From the NCBI GenBank assembly GCA_963805715.1, contig CAWDVK010000018.1, forward strand, positions 186,001-250,000: DNA of 64,000 nucleotides, given 5' to 3'. Position 1 is the stretch's first letter. Each line of letters begins with the position of its first letter. A model generated the notes under the pieces. It made no database searches. It saw only the letters and a list, made by a program, of their open reading frames with translations, and was not told where the DNA came from. The stretch comes from CAWDVK01 sp963805715 (GTDB lineage: Bacteria; Actinomycetota; Actinomycetes; Streptosporangiales; Streptosporangiaceae). Below are positions 28,398 through 36,943 of this stretch, one piece after another. The translations under genes and the position numbers were made by a program.

Positions 28398-29537
28398 TTA
28401 TCGGAGGGCACTCCTGGAAATGACCATGCGCTGAACCTCAGAGGTTCCCTCGTAAAGCTCGGTGATCTTGGCGTCACGGTAATGCCGTTCCACCGGATAG
28501 CTCTCGGTGTAACCGTAGCCGCCGTGGATCTGGATCGCCTTGCCCGCCACCCGGGAGGCAGTCTCGGAAGCGAACAGCTTCGCCATCGCCCCTTCCGTCC
28601 CGTAGGGCCGCCCGCTGTCCACGAATGACGCCGCACGGTAAACGAGAAGCCGGGAGGCGTCGACCTCTGTCGCCATGTCGGCGATCATCCACTGGATGGC
28701 CTCCAGGCTCGCGATCGGCTTGCCGAACTGGATCCGCTCCTTCGCATACGCGACCGACGCGTCCAGTGCCGCCTGGGCGATGCCAAGCGCCTGCCCGGCA
28801 ATTCCGATTCGGCCGCCGTCGAGCGTCTGCATGGCGATCTTGAAGCCGTTGCCCTCGCCGCCCAGGAGCGCATCCTTGGGAATGCGGCAGTTGGAGAAGT
28901 ACAAGGGCGGCGTGCTGGATGCGCGAATGCCCAGCTTGTGCTCGGCCTCGCCGACGGAGAATCCCGGCGTGCCCTTCTCGACGATGAAGGCGCTAATTCC
29001 CCTGGTTCCCTGGCTGGCATCCGTCTTCGCGAAGACGATGTACACATCGGCATAAGGGGCATTGGTGATGAAGATCTTCGATCCGTTGAGGACGTACTCG
29101 TCTCCCTCGAGCACCGCCGTGCAGGTGCCCGCGGCCGCGTCCGTGCCCGCAGCGGGCTCGGTCAGGGCAAAGGCCGCCAGCAGGCGCCCGGAGGCCAGAT
29201 CGTAGAGGTACTTGTCCTTCTGCGCCGGGGTACCGGAGCGGTAGATCGGCGTGGTACCGAGGGAGGAGTGCGCCGACACGATGGTGCCGGTGCTCGCGCA
29301 CGCCCTCGACAGCTCCTCAATGACGATGACGTAGCTGAGGTAGTCCGCTCCGGCGCCGCCGACTTCCTCGGGGAAGGGCACGCCCATCAGGCTGAGGCCC
29401 GCCAGCTTCGGCAGGATTTCCGCGGGGAAGCGATGCTCACGGTCAATCTCAGCGGCGATTGGCGCCAATTCGGCCTCGGCGAATTCCCTGACCGTTTCTC
29501 GGATCAGCTCTTGCTCGTCAGTCAGGTCGAAGTTCAC
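28398..29537 (-). CDS. Acyl-CoA dehydrogenase
   Basis: A 379-residue FAD acyl-CoA dehydrogenase, closest in look to short-chain (butyryl-CoA) enzymes. Motifs are ACASTGTIVSAHSSLG, LTEPAAGTDAA, and a C-terminal QIHGGYGYTESYPVERHYRD followed by ITELYEGTSEVQRMVI, where the catalytic Glu (in LYEGTSE) is present. Electrons from such enzymes go to an ETF, and a FixAB pair is encoded just downstream. The start is GTG at 29537. A weak DosR-box-like sequence (GGGTCTTAGCGGCA) lies at 29566-29579. Confidence 0.9.
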   Translation of the reverse strand: MNFDLTDEQELIRETVREFAEAELAPIAAEIDREHRFPAEILPKLAGLSLMGVPFPEEVGGAGADYLSYVIVIEELSRACASTGTIVSAHSSLGTTPIYRSGTPAQKDKYLYDLASGRLLAAFALTEPAAGTDAAAGTCTAVLEGDEYVLNGSKIFITNAPYADVYIVFAKTDASQGTRGISAFIVEKGTPGFSVGEAEHKLGIRASSTPPLYFSNCRIPKDALLGGEGNGFKIAMQTLDGGRIGIAGQALGIAQAALDASVAYAKERIQFGKPIASLEAIQWMIADMATEVDASRLLVYRAASFVDSGRPYGTEGAMAKLFASETASRVAGKAIQIHGGYGYTESYPVERHYRDAKITELYEGTSEVQRMVISRSALR

Positions 29538-30088
29538 GGTACGCGCTCCTTTAGGTGGACGGTTGGGGTCTTAGCGGCATCCGGGAGCACGACAGCGGCG
29601 CAGCCAGGCTGGGCACGATTTCCGCCGGCCGGCCGTGCGACGCGCCCGGCGGGGACGCCTGCGGTTCCGGGCCGGCGAGCTAGTTCAGCTACGGCTGGCT
29701 TGTCGAGTCCGGCACGTGCGCTCGCGGCACCATCAGCTTCGGCTTTTTCACTCAGCGCGCGACAGCGCAGTGGCCTTGGTCACTTATTTTGTCGTTCGAT
29801 GCTTTCCCTCTATCCGGACACGTGATAAGTAGACGAGGAAGTCCCTCACCTCAATGGGTGACACGCTTCTCCGTGTCCCGGCGGGTTACGGCGAATGCAC
29901 GTCACTCATGGTTCAGCCTCCGGCCATCGGTTCTGGCCTGCTAGGGCCGAAAGTCCCTGAGCTCACGAGTGACACCTGGCTCGGGCGCAGGCATCGGGCA
30001 TGAGGACGGGCGGCGGGCCCGGACTAAGATGATCTCGCAGAACTACAGAAAGCTGGTGAAACCGTGCGATGCAGCCAGGATCCGGTTC
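29538..30088. other. 551-bp divergent intergenic region
   Basis: I see no convincing gene between the acyl-CoA dehydrogenase and the depolymerase. The region holds a weak box-like sequence at 29566-29579, a half-site near 29832-29845 and a good box at 29944-29957. It is less GC-rich than the coding sequence around it, as expected of a regulatory region. An open frame exists from 29969 but joins the depolymerase gene upstream of its conserved start. Confidence 0.5.
29944..29957. promoter_or_regulatory. Candidate DosR-type box upstream of the PHA depolymerase
   Basis: GGGCCGAAAGTCCC fits the recurring pattern well. It lies about 130 bp upstream of the ATG at 30089. No convincing second copy is seen 22 bp away on either side. 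Confidence 0.55.
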
Positions 30089-31033
30089 ATGACTCCTGAG
30101 CCGTCAGCGGCGGGGGCCGAGCCGGGCGAAGACCGGACGGGCCAGCCGCCGGACGGCCCGCGCGCCGCCGCCGAGGGCTGGCGCCGCGCCGCCACCGGAG
30201 ATCGCGTCCGGATGCTGCACGTCGATGACCGGGCCGTGCGGGTCGCCGTCAGGGACGGCACCGGGCCCTGGCCGCCGCTGCTGCTCTGCAACGGCATCGG
30301 CGCACGGCTGGAGCTGCTGCAGCCGTTCGTCGACGCGCTGGACCCGCGGCGCACGGTTATCCGGTTCGACCCTCCGGGCATCGGCGGCTCACCGCCGCCG
30401 GTGGTGCCGTACCACATGTGGACGCTGGCCTCCCTGCTGAGCGGCATCCTCGATCAGCTCGGCTACCAGCAGGCCGACGTGCTCGGCATCTCCTGGGGCG
30501 GCGGCCTGGCCCAGCAGTTCACGGTGCGATGCCCGGACCGGGTGCGTCGGCTGGTGCTGGTGGCCACTGCCACCGGGGCGCTGATGGTACCCGGCAGTCC
30601 CCGCGTGCTCACCCGGATGCTGTCGCCGCGCCGCCACCGGGATCCCGCGCATGCCGCCGCCATCGCCCGCGAGATTTACGGGGGCAGCGTGGGCGCCGAC
30701 CCCGCGCGCGCCAGCGAGCTGCTGCAGGCGACCTCCCGCAGCGGGCCGAGCAGGGGTTATTACTACCAGCTGCTGGCTGCCGTCGGGTGGACCAGCCTGC
30801 CGCTGCTGCCCCGGCTGCGGCTGCCGACGCTGATCCTGGCCGGCGATGATGACCCGCTGACCCCGGTGGTCAACGCACGGATCATGCACCGGCTGATCTC
30901 GTCCAGCGAGCTGCATGTCTACCACGGCGGGCATCTCGACCTCGTCTCCGAGCCCGTGCGCATGGCCGCGGTCATCGAGGCCTTCCTGGACAGGCCGGGG
31001 CCCGCTACCAGGGCGCCCGGCGCGCCCCGGTAG
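30089..31033 (+). CDS. phaZ: Intracellular PHA depolymerase-like alpha/beta hydrolase
   Basis: This 314-residue alpha/beta hydrolase resembles the intracellular medium-chain PHA depolymerase of pseudomonads. It has PLLLCNGIGARLELLQPFV, DPPGIGGSPPP, the nucleophile elbow GISWGGGLAQQF, the ATATGALMVPG block, ILAGDDDPLTP (catalytic Asp) and the C-terminal GGHLDLV (His). It converges on a PHA synthase gene ten bases away, as expected for a PHA cycle. Start ATG 30089 removes a 40-residue unconserved upstream extension. A generic esterase is the alternative, but the paired motifs favour depolymerase. Confidence 0.82.
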   Translation: MTPEPSAAGAEPGEDRTGQPPDGPRAAAEGWRRAATGDRVRMLHVDDRAVRVAVRDGTGPWPPLLLCNGIGARLELLQPFVDALDPRRTVIRFDPPGIGGSPPPVVPYHMWTLASLLSGILDQLGYQQADVLGISWGGGLAQQFTVRCPDRVRRLVLVATATGALMVPGSPRVLTRMLSPRRHRDPAHAAAIAREIYGGSVGADPARASELLQATSRSGPSRGYYYQLLAAVGWTSLPLLPRLRLPTLILAGDDDPLTPVVNARIMHRLISSSELHVYHGGHLDLVSEPVRMAAVIEAFLDRPGPATRAPGAPR

Positions 31034-31043
31034 CGAGGCCTGC

Positions 31044-32837
31044 TCAGGTCTGCAGGATGTAGGTGCCGGGAGCGGGCATCAGCGGCGGGTACTTGCTGCT
31101 GCCCAGCGCGCGCGGCCGCGGCTTCTGCCCGCCGCTGCGGTCGGCCAGCCAGGCGGTGTAGTCCGGCCACCAGCTGCCGTGCTCCGTCTCCGCGTGCGCC
31201 AGCCACTCCTCCGGGTCGGGCGGGTTGCCGGGCCCGATCCGGAACGTCGCCTTCGGGTTGGACGGAGGGTTGACCATGGAGGCGACATGCCCGCTGGTGG
31301 AGAGCACGAACTTGATGTTGCCGCCGAGCAGCTGGGTGGCCCGGTAGGCCATCTTCCAGGGCGCGATGTGGTCGTCGACGCCGCCCACGACGTAGGTGTC
31401 CACGTCGACCTTGGACAGGTCGACGGGAGAGCCGAGCATACTGGCCACGCCTGCCTTAGTCAGCGCGTTGGCCTGGGCCAGCTTGATGAAGTCGCGATGC
31501 AGTCCCGCGGGCATCCTCGTCGTGTCGGCGTTCCAGTACAGGATGTCGAACGGGGGCGGGGGCTTGCCCTGCAGGTAGTTGTTCACCCAGTAGTTCCAGA
31601 TCAGGTCGTCGGGCCGGAGCCAGGCGAATACCTCGGCCAGGGTCTTCCCGTCCATGTAGCCGCGGACCCTGGAGGACATGACCGACGCCGCTGCGATGGG
31701 CGCGTCCATTATGGCCACCGTGGTGCCGGCCTGCGACTGGTCCAGCAGCGTCACGCCCAGGAATAGGGTGCTGATCTCGTCGAGGTGGCCGGTGGCGGCC
31801 AGGTGCGCGCTTACCATCGAGGAGGTGATGCCGCCGGCGCAGAGGCCGCCCAGGTTGACCTTGGGCGCCTTGGTGATGCTGCGAACCGTGGCGAGCGAGT
31901 CGGTGACCGCGCTGCCGTAGGTGTTGACGTTCCAGTGGCTGAACTCCTTGCCGGGATTGCGCCAGGAGATCACGAAGACCTGGTAGCCCTGGGCGACGAA
32001 GAACTCCAGCATGCTCCGGCCGGGCGCGAGATCGGTGATGTAGTACTTGTTGATCATCGGCGGGACCATGAGGATCGGGAACCGGTACACGGTCGGAGTG
32101 GTCGGCTCGTACTGGATGAGCTCGTACACGTCCGTGCGGGCCACCACGGCGCCCGGTGACACCGCGATGTCCTTGCCGACCGTGAACGCATCCGGCTCCA
32201 CCATGGTCGGGACGTGCGGAGAGCTGGACATGTCCGAGATCAGCGCGCGCAGGCCGCGGACGATGCTCAGCCCGCCGGTGTCGATGACGGCCTTCCACGC
32301 CACCGGGCTCAGCAGCGGGTTGTTACTCGGCGCGGCAGCCGCGATGAGGTTGATCAGTATGAACTTAACGCGCTCATTGTCACGCCAGTCCAGGCCCGCG
32401 TCCTCAAGCAGTCCCTCGGCGGCCTGGCTGATGGCCAGGTAACCCAGGACGGCCCGCTTCAGCATCGGGTTCTCGCTCCACGCGGGATCGGCGAACCTGC
32501 GATCGCGGCGGGCCGGAGCGATCGTCGACGTGCCGGCCGCGACCTTCGCCAGCTCGCTGGCCAGGGTCGTGGTCCGCCGGGCCAGGGCATCAGGGCGCAG
32601 GGCCAGCCGGACCGCGCAGCGCAGGGTGCTGGCGTCCGGGCGGAACCGGTGGAGGGCGCCCACCGTCCCGCCCGGCAGCAGCATGTCCAGCATGGCGACC
32701 AGGTCGGCCGCCTCCGGGATCTCGGGACGTGCCGACTCGCCCGCCGGGTGGCCGTTGCTCGCAGCCTTGCTGGCCGGGGCGGCGGGCTCGCCGACCGTGC
32801 CTGCACTCTCGTGCTCATTAATCTGCGGCACTGCCAT
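31044..32837 (-). CDS. phaC: Second poly(3-hydroxyalkanoate) synthase
   Basis: A 597-residue PHA synthase with the box LGGLCAGG (nucleophile Cys near residue 333), the Asp in VDDHIAPW and the His in STSGHVASMVNPP. The core block is INKYYITDLAPGRSMLEFF. The N-terminus carries about 35 residues of low complexity. It is clearly diverged from the synthase at 11556-13268, so the two probably differ in substrate chain length or timing. Unlike that one it has no thiolase or reductase partner and stands opposite the depolymerase. Two perfect-pattern DosR-like boxes lie 77-112 bp upstream. Confidence 0.92.
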   Translation of the reverse strand: MAVPQINEHESAGTVGEPAAPASKAASNGHPAGESARPEIPEAADLVAMLDMLLPGGTVGALHRFRPDASTLRCAVRLALRPDALARRTTTLASELAKVAAGTSTIAPARRDRRFADPAWSENPMLKRAVLGYLAISQAAEGLLEDAGLDWRDNERVKFILINLIAAAAPSNNPLLSPVAWKAVIDTGGLSIVRGLRALISDMSSSPHVPTMVEPDAFTVGKDIAVSPGAVVARTDVYELIQYEPTTPTVYRFPILMVPPMINKYYITDLAPGRSMLEFFVAQGYQVFVISWRNPGKEFSHWNVNTYGSAVTDSLATVRSITKAPKVNLGGLCAGGITSSMVSAHLAATGHLDEISTLFLGVTLLDQSQAGTTVAIMDAPIAAASVMSSRVRGYMDGKTLAEVFAWLRPDDLIWNYWVNNYLQGKPPPPFDILYWNADTTRMPAGLHRDFIKLAQANALTKAGVASMLGSPVDLSKVDVDTYVVGGVDDHIAPWKMAYRATQLLGGNIKFVLSTSGHVASMVNPPSNPKATFRIGPGNPPDPEEWLAHAETEHGSWWPDYTAWLADRSGGQKPRPRALGSSKYPPLMPAPGTYILQT

Positions 32838-33193
32838 CGTGGGCTCCTCTCATCGCAGCGCCTGCCGCGGCGCCTTGAGGCCGATGCTCGGCGTCGGCAA
32901 GCGCCCTGGCCAGAGGACGAACGTCCCCGGCCCCGGGGCCGCTCGGCCCTTCATCAGGCACGGGCCCGCTTGGTCCGCTATGGGCGGGGTTGGCCAGCGC
33001 CGGCATCGGGCCGGCGTTGCTGAGGGAGGGGACAGTAGTGGGCGCGCTCGACTGGACCACGGCCTGATCGCCGAGCGCGGAACGCACCGCCAGCTGGTCG
33101 CCGGAGCGGGGCCCTGCCAGCAGATGCGGGCCGCGCATCAGGCCGGGAGCAGCCCGGCATCCGCAGCCGAGCACCTGCTGCAAGGATGAGGGC
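32838..33193. other. 356-bp divergent intergenic region with regulatory sites
   Basis: This region lies between the second PHA synthase and the AcuC-like gene. It holds the 32914-32949 box pair and no convincing gene. Beyond the boxes I see nothing distinctive in the AcuC-proximal half. Confidence 0.5.
32914..32949. promoter_or_regulatory. Candidate paired DosR-type boxes, second phaC promoter
   Basis: AGGACGAACGTCCC at 32914-32927 and GGGCCGCTCGGCCC at 32936-32949 both fit the pattern fully. Their start-to-start distance is exactly 22 bp. They lie upstream of phaC (minus strand, start 32837) and could also serve the divergent AcuC-like gene. Confidence 0.68.
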
Positions 33194-34375
33194 ATGGCGT
33201 GCACCCTGTATGTGGCCTGGGACGAGCGGCTGACCGGTTACGACTTCGGGCCGGGTCACCCGCTGGCCCCGATCCGGATCGACCTGACCATCGCGCTCGC
33301 CCGCGCCCTGGGCGTGCTCGACCAGCCCGGGGTAACGGTCCAGCGGCCGGAGCCCGCCACCGACGCGGAGCTGCGGCTCGTGCACGACCCTGACTACATC
33401 GCCGCGGTGCGGATGGCAGGCGGCCCGGACCCCGACATCACGGTGCGGATGTTCGGCCTCGGCACTGAGGACGACCCGGTCTTTCCTGACATGCACGACG
33501 CGTCGGCGCTGGTAGCCGGGGCGACGCTGGCGGCCGCCCGGGCCATGTGGAGCGGCGCCGCCGAGCACGGCGCCAGCATCGCTGGCGGCCTGCACCACGC
33601 CATGCGCGACCATGCCAGCGGGTTCTGCGTCTACAATGACCCGGCCATCGCGATCGCCTGGCTGCTGTCCGCGGGAGCCGAGCGGATCGCCTACGTGGAC
33701 ATCGACGTGCACCACGGTGACGGCGTCCAGGCCGCGTTCTACGACGACCCGCGGGTGCTGACGATCAGCCTGCACGAGACCCCGGCCCAGCTGTTCCCCG
33801 GCACCGGCCAGGCCGAGACCGGCGGGAAGGGAGCGCCGGGCTCGGCGGTGAACGTCGCGCTGCCGGCCGGCACCAGGGACGCCGGCTGGCTGCGGGCATT
33901 CCACGCCATCGTCCCGCCGCTGCTGCGAGCCTTCCGGCCGCAGATCCTGGTCAGCCAGCATGGTTGTGACACGCACTGGCTGGACCCGCTCGCCGACCTT
34001 GAGGTGTCCATCGACGCGCAGCGCGTGGTGCACGCCGCGGTGCACGAGCTCGCGCACCAGGTCGCCGGCGGCCGCTGGCTGCTGACCGGCGGGGGCGGCT
34101 ACGAGCTGGTCCAGGTCGTGCCGCGCACCTGGACGCATCTGCTGGCCGAGGCGGCCGGGCACCCGATCGATCCGTACACCCCCACGCCGCAGGGATGGCG
34201 CGAGTACGTGACCATGCGGACCGGCCGCCCGGCCCCTGAGCTGATGACCGAGGGGAACGAGGCGGCCTTCTCCCGGTTCGAGTCGGGCTACGACCCGGGC
34301 GAGCCGGTCGACCAGGCCATCCTGGCCACCATGGCCGCCGTGTTCCCCGAGCACGGGCTGCTGCACCTGCCCTGA
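33194..34375 (+). CDS. AcuC-like histone-deacetylase-family protein
   Basis: This 393-residue protein belongs to the arginase/deacetylase fold used by AcuC, which deacetylates and reactivates acetyl-CoA synthetase. Zinc and catalytic motifs are GGLHHAMRDHASGFCVYND, DIDVHHGDGVQ, SQHGCDTHWLDPL and TGGGGYEL. A Pat-like acetyltransferase is encoded at 5669-8494 in the same island, so a reversible lysine acetylation pair is plausible. The ATG at 33194 follows AAGGATGAGGG. It converges on the pseudokinase gene. Confidence 0.88.
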   Translation: MACTLYVAWDERLTGYDFGPGHPLAPIRIDLTIALARALGVLDQPGVTVQRPEPATDAELRLVHDPDYIAAVRMAGGPDPDITVRMFGLGTEDDPVFPDMHDASALVAGATLAAARAMWSGAAEHGASIAGGLHHAMRDHASGFCVYNDPAIAIAWLLSAGAERIAYVDIDVHHGDGVQAAFYDDPRVLTISLHETPAQLFPGTGQAETGGKGAPGSAVNVALPAGTRDAGWLRAFHAIVPPLLRAFRPQILVSQHGCDTHWLDPLADLEVSIDAQRVVHAAVHELAHQVAGGRWLLTGGGGYELVQVVPRTWTHLLAEAAGHPIDPYTPTPQGWREYVTMRTGRPAPELMTEGNEAAFSRFESGYDPGEPVDQAILATMAAVFPEHGLLHLP

Positions 34376-34376
34376 A

Positions 34377-34413
34377 GCCGGCCGCCGCAGGCCGGCGGCC
34401 TCAGGCGGCCGGC
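34377..34413. terminator. Hairpin between convergent AcuC-like and pseudokinase genes
   Basis: GCCGGCCGCC (34377-34386) pairs perfectly with GGCGGCCGGC (34404-34413) around a 17-base loop. The right arm overlaps the last codons of the minus-strand gene. It probably serves as a two-way terminator; no U-tract is visible. Confidence 0.5.
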
Positions 34414-35606
34414 CGGGGGAAATGCCAGGAGTAGCGGCTGCCGCCATCCGGGGCCTGCTCGACTTCCAGCGACGCGCCGGCGTGCCGGGCACTGACGTTC
34501 AGGTCGCTGAGATCGCGGGCCTGGCCGCCGCCTCCGCCGGGCGGCGCTCCCGCCGCGGCCCCGACGACTGTCAGGTGCACGTCATCGCCCACTGTCACGC
34601 CGATATGCGTGGCCCGGCCCTGCTTCCCGATCTCCACCAGCGCTTCCCGCAGGACCGCCAGGACCTGGTATCCGGCATCGCCGGGAAGCGACCGGTCGAG
34701 GCGGCCGCTGAAGCTGAGATCGGGCGGGCTGGAGTCAGGCGGCAGCAGCTCCGCGCACAGGTCCACGATGCCCTTCTGCAGCCCGTCCGCACGCGGGGCG
34801 TGCTGCATCCCGAAGATCGACTCCCGGATCAGCCGGACCGCCTCGTCCAGTTCCGTCACGGCGGACTCGATCCTGATCGCGGCGGACCTGCTGGCTGTCA
34901 TGGTCACCGCTGCCTGCAGGGCCAGCCCGGCCGCGAACAGCCGGGTCACCACGGTGTCCTGAAGCTCAGCCGCGATCCGGTCACGATCCTCCAGCACCGT
35001 CAGCTCGCGCAGCCGGGCCTGCAGCTGCGCGCTTTCGCGCTGCGACTGCGCGATGCGGTCCCGCAGGCCGTGCGTGGCCACGGAGATCAGCACGCCGAGA
35101 GCTGCCCAGAGCAGCATCCGGCGGACCAGCACGGAGTCCGGGACGACCACCGGGGTGAGCGAGGTGATCACCCCGACGATGACGATCGCGATCACGATGC
35201 AGCCTGATTCCCACCGGCGATGGAACAGGGCTGTCCAGATCAGCGGTATCAGGATGACGATGCCCACGCCCGACGTCGGTCCCGCGGCCAGGATCAGCGC
35301 CAGCACGGACCCGGTGTAGGCCAGTGGCACCAGGACCGTCGTCCAGGCCGGCATCCGCTGCCACGGCAGCAGCAGCGAAGCGGCCACCGCCAGCAGCAGG
35401 ACGATGCTGACGATGACCGCGGCCGGCGAGTGGCCGCCCGGGGGGAGCGCCAGGCTCGCTTCCGCGCCGAGCGCGACGATGGCGAAGGGCGCAATCCGGG
35501 CGAGCAGGCCGGGGCCGCGGAACGGCGAGGAGGGAGACAGGCCCTGCCCATAGCCGGGAGCGCCAATCCCGCCAGGCTGAGATTCCCGGACAGCCACTGA
35601 CCTCAT
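34401..35606 (-). CDS. Membrane-bound degenerate histidine kinase (DosS-type pseudokinase)
   Basis: This protein of 401 residues has about six membrane segments (roughly residues 37-178) followed by a HisKA_3-like dimerisation helix and a GHKL-like domain. The H-box should read DRDRIA..LHD; here it is DRDRIAAELQD, with Gln216 (codon CAG) where the phospho-accepting His belongs. The N-box has LREALVEIGKQG instead of LREALSNAARHA, and the G1 motif DNGVG is replaced by GAAAGAPPG. Autophosphorylation is therefore very unlikely. The overall fold (VLREAL, GASLEVE) is retained, so it is not a decayed pseudogene. It may modulate DosS by heterodimerisation or signal by other means. ATG 35606 is chosen over an unconserved upstream extension. 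Confidence 0.82.
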   Translation of the reverse strand: MRSVAVRESQPGGIGAPGYGQGLSPSSPFRGPGLLARIAPFAIVALGAEASLALPPGGHSPAAVIVSIVLLLAVAASLLLPWQRMPAWTTVLVPLAYTGSVLALILAAGPTSGVGIVILIPLIWTALFHRRWESGCIVIAIVIVGVITSLTPVVVPDSVLVRRMLLWAALGVLISVATHGLRDRIAQSQRESAQLQARLRELTVLEDRDRIAAELQDTVVTRLFAAGLALQAAVTMTASRSAAIRIESAVTELDEAVRLIRESIFGMQHAPRADGLQKGIVDLCAELLPPDSSPPDLSFSGRLDRSLPGDAGYQVLAVLREALVEIGKQGRATHIGVTVGDDVHLTVVGAAAGAPPGGGGGQARDLSDLNVSARHAGASLEVEQAPDGGSRYSWHFPRPAA

Positions 35607-35668
35607 GAATCGTGACTTTCGGCTCGGAATGGACGGGTCGCCGCCGCTGGCGCCGGACGCAGGGTCTA

Positions 35669-35682
35669 GGCGCTTAGGGCCC
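35669..35682. promoter_or_regulatory. Candidate DosR-type box upstream of the pseudokinase
   Basis: GGCGCTTAGGGCCC fits the pattern with one weak arm. It lies 63 bp upstream of the minus-strand start at 35606. Confidence 0.4.
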
Positions 35683-35763
35683 TCAACATCAGTTTCGCAG
35701 CCGGCACCGGGGGTGTCCAGGCAGGCTGACCTGCGGCGCGCCCTGGCGGCGGGCCCGGCGGCA

Positions 35764-35777
35764 GGGCCTAAGGGCCC
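35764..35777. promoter_or_regulatory. Candidate DosR-type box upstream of GAPDH
   Basis: GGGCCTAAGGGCCC is a near-perfect palindrome lying about 97 bp upstream of the ATG at 35874. A GC-rich, weaker copy (CTGGCGGCGGGCCC) is 21 bp to its left. Confidence 0.58.
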
Positions 35778-35873
35778 GCCCAGAAGTGCCGATCGGCCGT
35801 GGCGGCCGGGCCAGAGAATCCCGAGCATGAGGGAAAGACGCGGAGCAGTCGCTGCCGCATACCGGGAGAGATC

Positions 35874-36875
35874 ATGACTGTCCGGGTTGGCATTAACGGT
35901 TTCGGGCGAATAGGACGCGCGTTCGTGCGCCGGTCGCTGAACATCGCGGACATCGAGGTCGTCGCGGTGAACGACATCACAGACGCGGCCACGCTCGCTC
36001 ATCTGCTCGATTTCGACTCGACCTACGGCCGGATGGCTGCCACGGTCGAGCAGTCAGCCGACTCCATCGTCGTCGACGGGACGTCCATCACCGTGCTGTG
36101 CTGCCCTGATCCAGGCACCATCGACTGGGGCCGGCTGGGCGCCGACGTGGTCATTGAGTCCACCGGCCGGTTCCGGGCCAGGGACGATGCGGCCCTGCAC
36201 CTGAAGGGCGGCGCGCGGAAGGTCCTGCTGTCCGCTCCCGGCAAGGGCGCGGACCTGACCGTGGTGATGGGAGTCAACGAGGACGAGTACGACCCGGTGC
36301 GGCACGACATCATCTCGAACGCGTCCTGCACCACCAACTGCGTGGCCCCGATGGCGAAGGTCCTGAACGACTCGTTCGGCCTGCGCCGGGGACTCATGAC
36401 CACCGTCCACGCCTACACCGGCGACCAGATGCTGCTGGACGGGCCGCACCAGGACCTGCGCCGCGCCCGCAGCGCCGCGATCAGCATCGTGCCGACGACC
36501 ACGGGCGCGGCGCGGGCCGCGGGCCTGGTCATTCCCGAGCTGGCTGGCCGCCTGGACGGGGTGGCTGTCCGGGTCCCGGTGGAGGACGGATCGCTGGCGG
36601 ACCTGACCGCGCTGCTGGCGCGCGACGTGACGACGGCCGAGGTGAACGACGCATTCGAGCAGGCGTCCGCGGGACGGCTGGCCGGCATCCTGCGCTTCAG
36701 CACCGATCCGCTGGTCTCGCGTGACGTGATCGGCGACTCCGCCTCATGCGTCCTCGACTCCGAGCTGACCCAGTCGGCGGGGAACCTGGTCAAGGTCTTC
36801 GGCTGGTACGACAACGAATGGGGCTACACCTGCAGGCTGGCCGACCTGGCCGGCCTCGTCGGCAGGCAGCTCTAG
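35874..36875 (+). CDS. gap: Glyceraldehyde-3-phosphate dehydrogenase
   Basis: Oxidises glyceraldehyde 3-phosphate with NAD and phosphate in glycolysis. It is 333 residues long with the Rossmann motif VGINGFGRIGRAF, the active site SNASCTTNCVAPMAKVL and the C-terminal WYDNEWGYTCRLADL. The ATG at 35874 follows GGGAGAG. The gene stands alone, without phosphoglycerate kinase beside it, so it may be an extra isoenzyme for the hypoxic state rather than the housekeeping copy. Confidence 0.94.
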   Translation: MTVRVGINGFGRIGRAFVRRSLNIADIEVVAVNDITDAATLAHLLDFDSTYGRMAATVEQSADSIVVDGTSITVLCCPDPGTIDWGRLGADVVIESTGRFRARDDAALHLKGGARKVLLSAPGKGADLTVVMGVNEDEYDPVRHDIISNASCTTNCVAPMAKVLNDSFGLRRGLMTTVHAYTGDQMLLDGPHQDLRRARSAAISIVPTTTGAARAAGLVIPELAGRLDGVAVRVPVEDGSLADLTALLARDVTTAEVNDAFEQASAGRLAGILRFSTDPLVSRDVIGDSASCVLDSELTQSAGNLVKVFGWYDNEWGYTCRLADLAGLVGRQL

Positions 36876-36943
36876 GCAGCCGGTCGCGCCCGCGCGGGTT
36901 CCGCGGGGGTGCCAGCCGGCCGGGCAGGCAGGAGGATGCCACG

